Shown piece after piece: positions 63,268 to 64,000 of a stretch of 64,000 bases of DNA. This DNA is from Ignavibacteria bacterium. GTDB taxonomy: Bacteria > Bacteroidota > Ignavibacteria > Tepidaquicellales > Tepidaquicellaceae. Below the pieces are notes generated by a model. It made no database searches and was not told the DNA's origin. It was given only the letters and a program-made list of their open reading frames with translations. Position 1 is the first letter of the stretch; every line of letters starts with the position of its first letter. The stretch lies in contig JADJYU010000003.1 of the NCBI GenBank assembly GCA_016719565.1, positions 1-64,000 on the forward strand. The letters are read 5' to 3'. A program made the position numbers and the translations under genes.

Positions 63268-64000
63268 ATGACAATCAATAAAAGCATTACTGAAGAAGCG
63301 GCTGATTTTGTTTTTGAACTTTTTAAAAACAAACTTCAAAGCATTTATGTGTATCATAATTATACACATACGGTAGAAGTTGTAGATGCAGTAATAAAAA
63401 TAGGCAATAAGCTGAACTTAAATGATGAAGATCTGGAGATCGTAACGCTGGCTGCATGGTTTCATGATACGGGATTCACTGAAAGGTGCGATAATCATGA
63501 AGATGCAGGAATAGAGATCGCGAAAAAATTTTTGTCAGAAAGAAATTATAATCCGGATAATATCTTACTTGTATGCGGATGTATAAACGCTACAAGATAC
63601 CCTCAGTACCCTACAAATATTCTTGAAGAAATTATCTGCGACGCAGATCTTTTTCATCTCGGCGGTAAAAATTATAATCTGAAGTCCGATCTGCTCCGCG
63701 TGGAATGGGAAAAGAATTCAGGCAAAACATATACTGATACTGAATGGCTAAAGATAAATATAGATTTTCTCACTACTCATAAATATTTCACCAGGTATGC
63801 AAAAAAATCTCTTGATGAATCAAAAACTGAAATACTTGTCAAGCTGCAAAAGAAATACAGGAAGAAAGTCAATGAAGATCTTGACAAAAAAAGCAAAGAG
63901 CTGAAGATCGAAGTTGAAAAGCAGAAATTGGATTCAAAAAAGGAAGCGAGTTTAAAAGCTGACAGAGGCATTGAGACGATGTTCAGAAATGTTATAAGAA
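63268..64000 (+). CDS. HD-domain phosphohydrolase of the Pycsar-effector (HD-PycTM) type, partial
   Basis: Open to the right edge, at least 244 residues. HD domain: YVYHNYTHTVEVVDAVIKIG (first His pair), LAAWFHDTGFTERCDNHEDA (H-D), CINATRYPQYPTNILEEIICDADLFHL (D-A-D), DLLRVEWEKNSGKTY, and LTTHKYFTRYA. The chain then forms a charged linker helix (KKVNEDLDKKSKELKIE) and ends RGIETMFRNVIR, which is how the C-terminal PycTM membrane region starts in proteins named Pycsar system effectors. PycTM effectors open membranes on a cyclic pyrimidine signal; no cyclase gene is seen in the window, and a standalone housekeeping role is also possible. Confidence 0.65.
   Translation, partial: MTINKSITEEAADFVFELFKNKLQSIYVYHNYTHTVEVVDAVIKIGNKLNLNDEDLEIVTLAAWFHDTGFTERCDNHEDAGIEIAKKFLSERNYNPDNILLVCGCINATRYPQYPTNILEEIICDADLFHLGGKNYNLKSDLLRVEWEKNSGKTYTDTEWLKINIDFLTTHKYFTRYAKKSLDESKTEILVKLQKKYRKKVNEDLDKKSKELKIEVEKQKLDSKKEASLKADRGIETMFRNVIR

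Overview
The window looks like a chromosome segment from the Ignavibacteria/Bacteroidota-Chlorobi lineage. Reasons: AT-rich DNA, ATG starts with weak Shine-Dalgarno sequences, and eighteen predicted secreted proteins ending in the type IX secretion (T9SS) type A sorting domain (core 'LSQNYPNPFNP', then 'LVNExxxAGxY', then 'SGIYxYKL...KRMxLLK'). The genus cannot be fixed from sequence alone.

Region A (1 to about 20.4 kb) is a decaying genomic island. It holds two intact tyrosine recombinases (9801-10736, 17712-18641), a frameshifted one (12651-13671), a further recombinase C-terminal remnant (5744-6060), an intact tRNA-Ala(GGC) with a degenerate copy 6.9 kb away, and a 3'-half tRNA (probably Lys) at 20336-20379 that reads like an attachment-site scar. 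The cargo is conflict-type: the tail of an Rhs-like toxin with a toxin-44-like end and a ruined lipoprotein next to it; a Ser/Thr kinase / PP2C phosphatase / nuclease-like / unknown-protein module (2176-5474); a Shedu (DUF4263) nuclease; a membrane-GAF protein; a TPR-HEPN (LA2681-like) protein with a DUF5677-like neighbour; and a PIN protein. Most of these carry one or two frameshifts or in-frame stops.

Region B (20.7-24 kb) holds a T9SS-exported 5'-nucleotidase-family phosphoesterase and a PIN-type toxin-antitoxin pair. Region C (24.1-44.8 kb) is twelve consecutive minus-strand genes for T9SS-exported beta-propeller-type proteins (Ycf48-like, Asp-box/BNR, LVIVD). Their 3' ends show apparently identical blocks, a segmental duplication and a mosaic sorting domain, which implies recombination or gene conversion between sorting-domain modules. 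The most upstream member has a nonsense codon inside its sorting domain.

Region D (45-57 kb) has a TPR protein, a membrane protein, a TetR regulator in tandem with a secreted class C beta-lactamase-like hydrolase, three more T9SS cargo proteins, a long helical cytoplasmic protein with a decayed copy of its 3' end, and an intergenic segment with nested inverted repeats. Region E (57-64 kb) has a gene built from perfect 21-bp repeats, a DUF4062-NB-ARC-TPR STAND protein, a PrcB-like lipoprotein, a DUF3667 zinc-ribbon membrane protein, and the start of an HD-domain protein of the Pycsar-effector type running off the right edge.

Frameshifts are concentrated in region A and essentially absent to its right. 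This argues for real gene decay in the island rather than uniform sequencing error, although several lesions sit in homopolymers. No CRISPR array or rRNA was seen.
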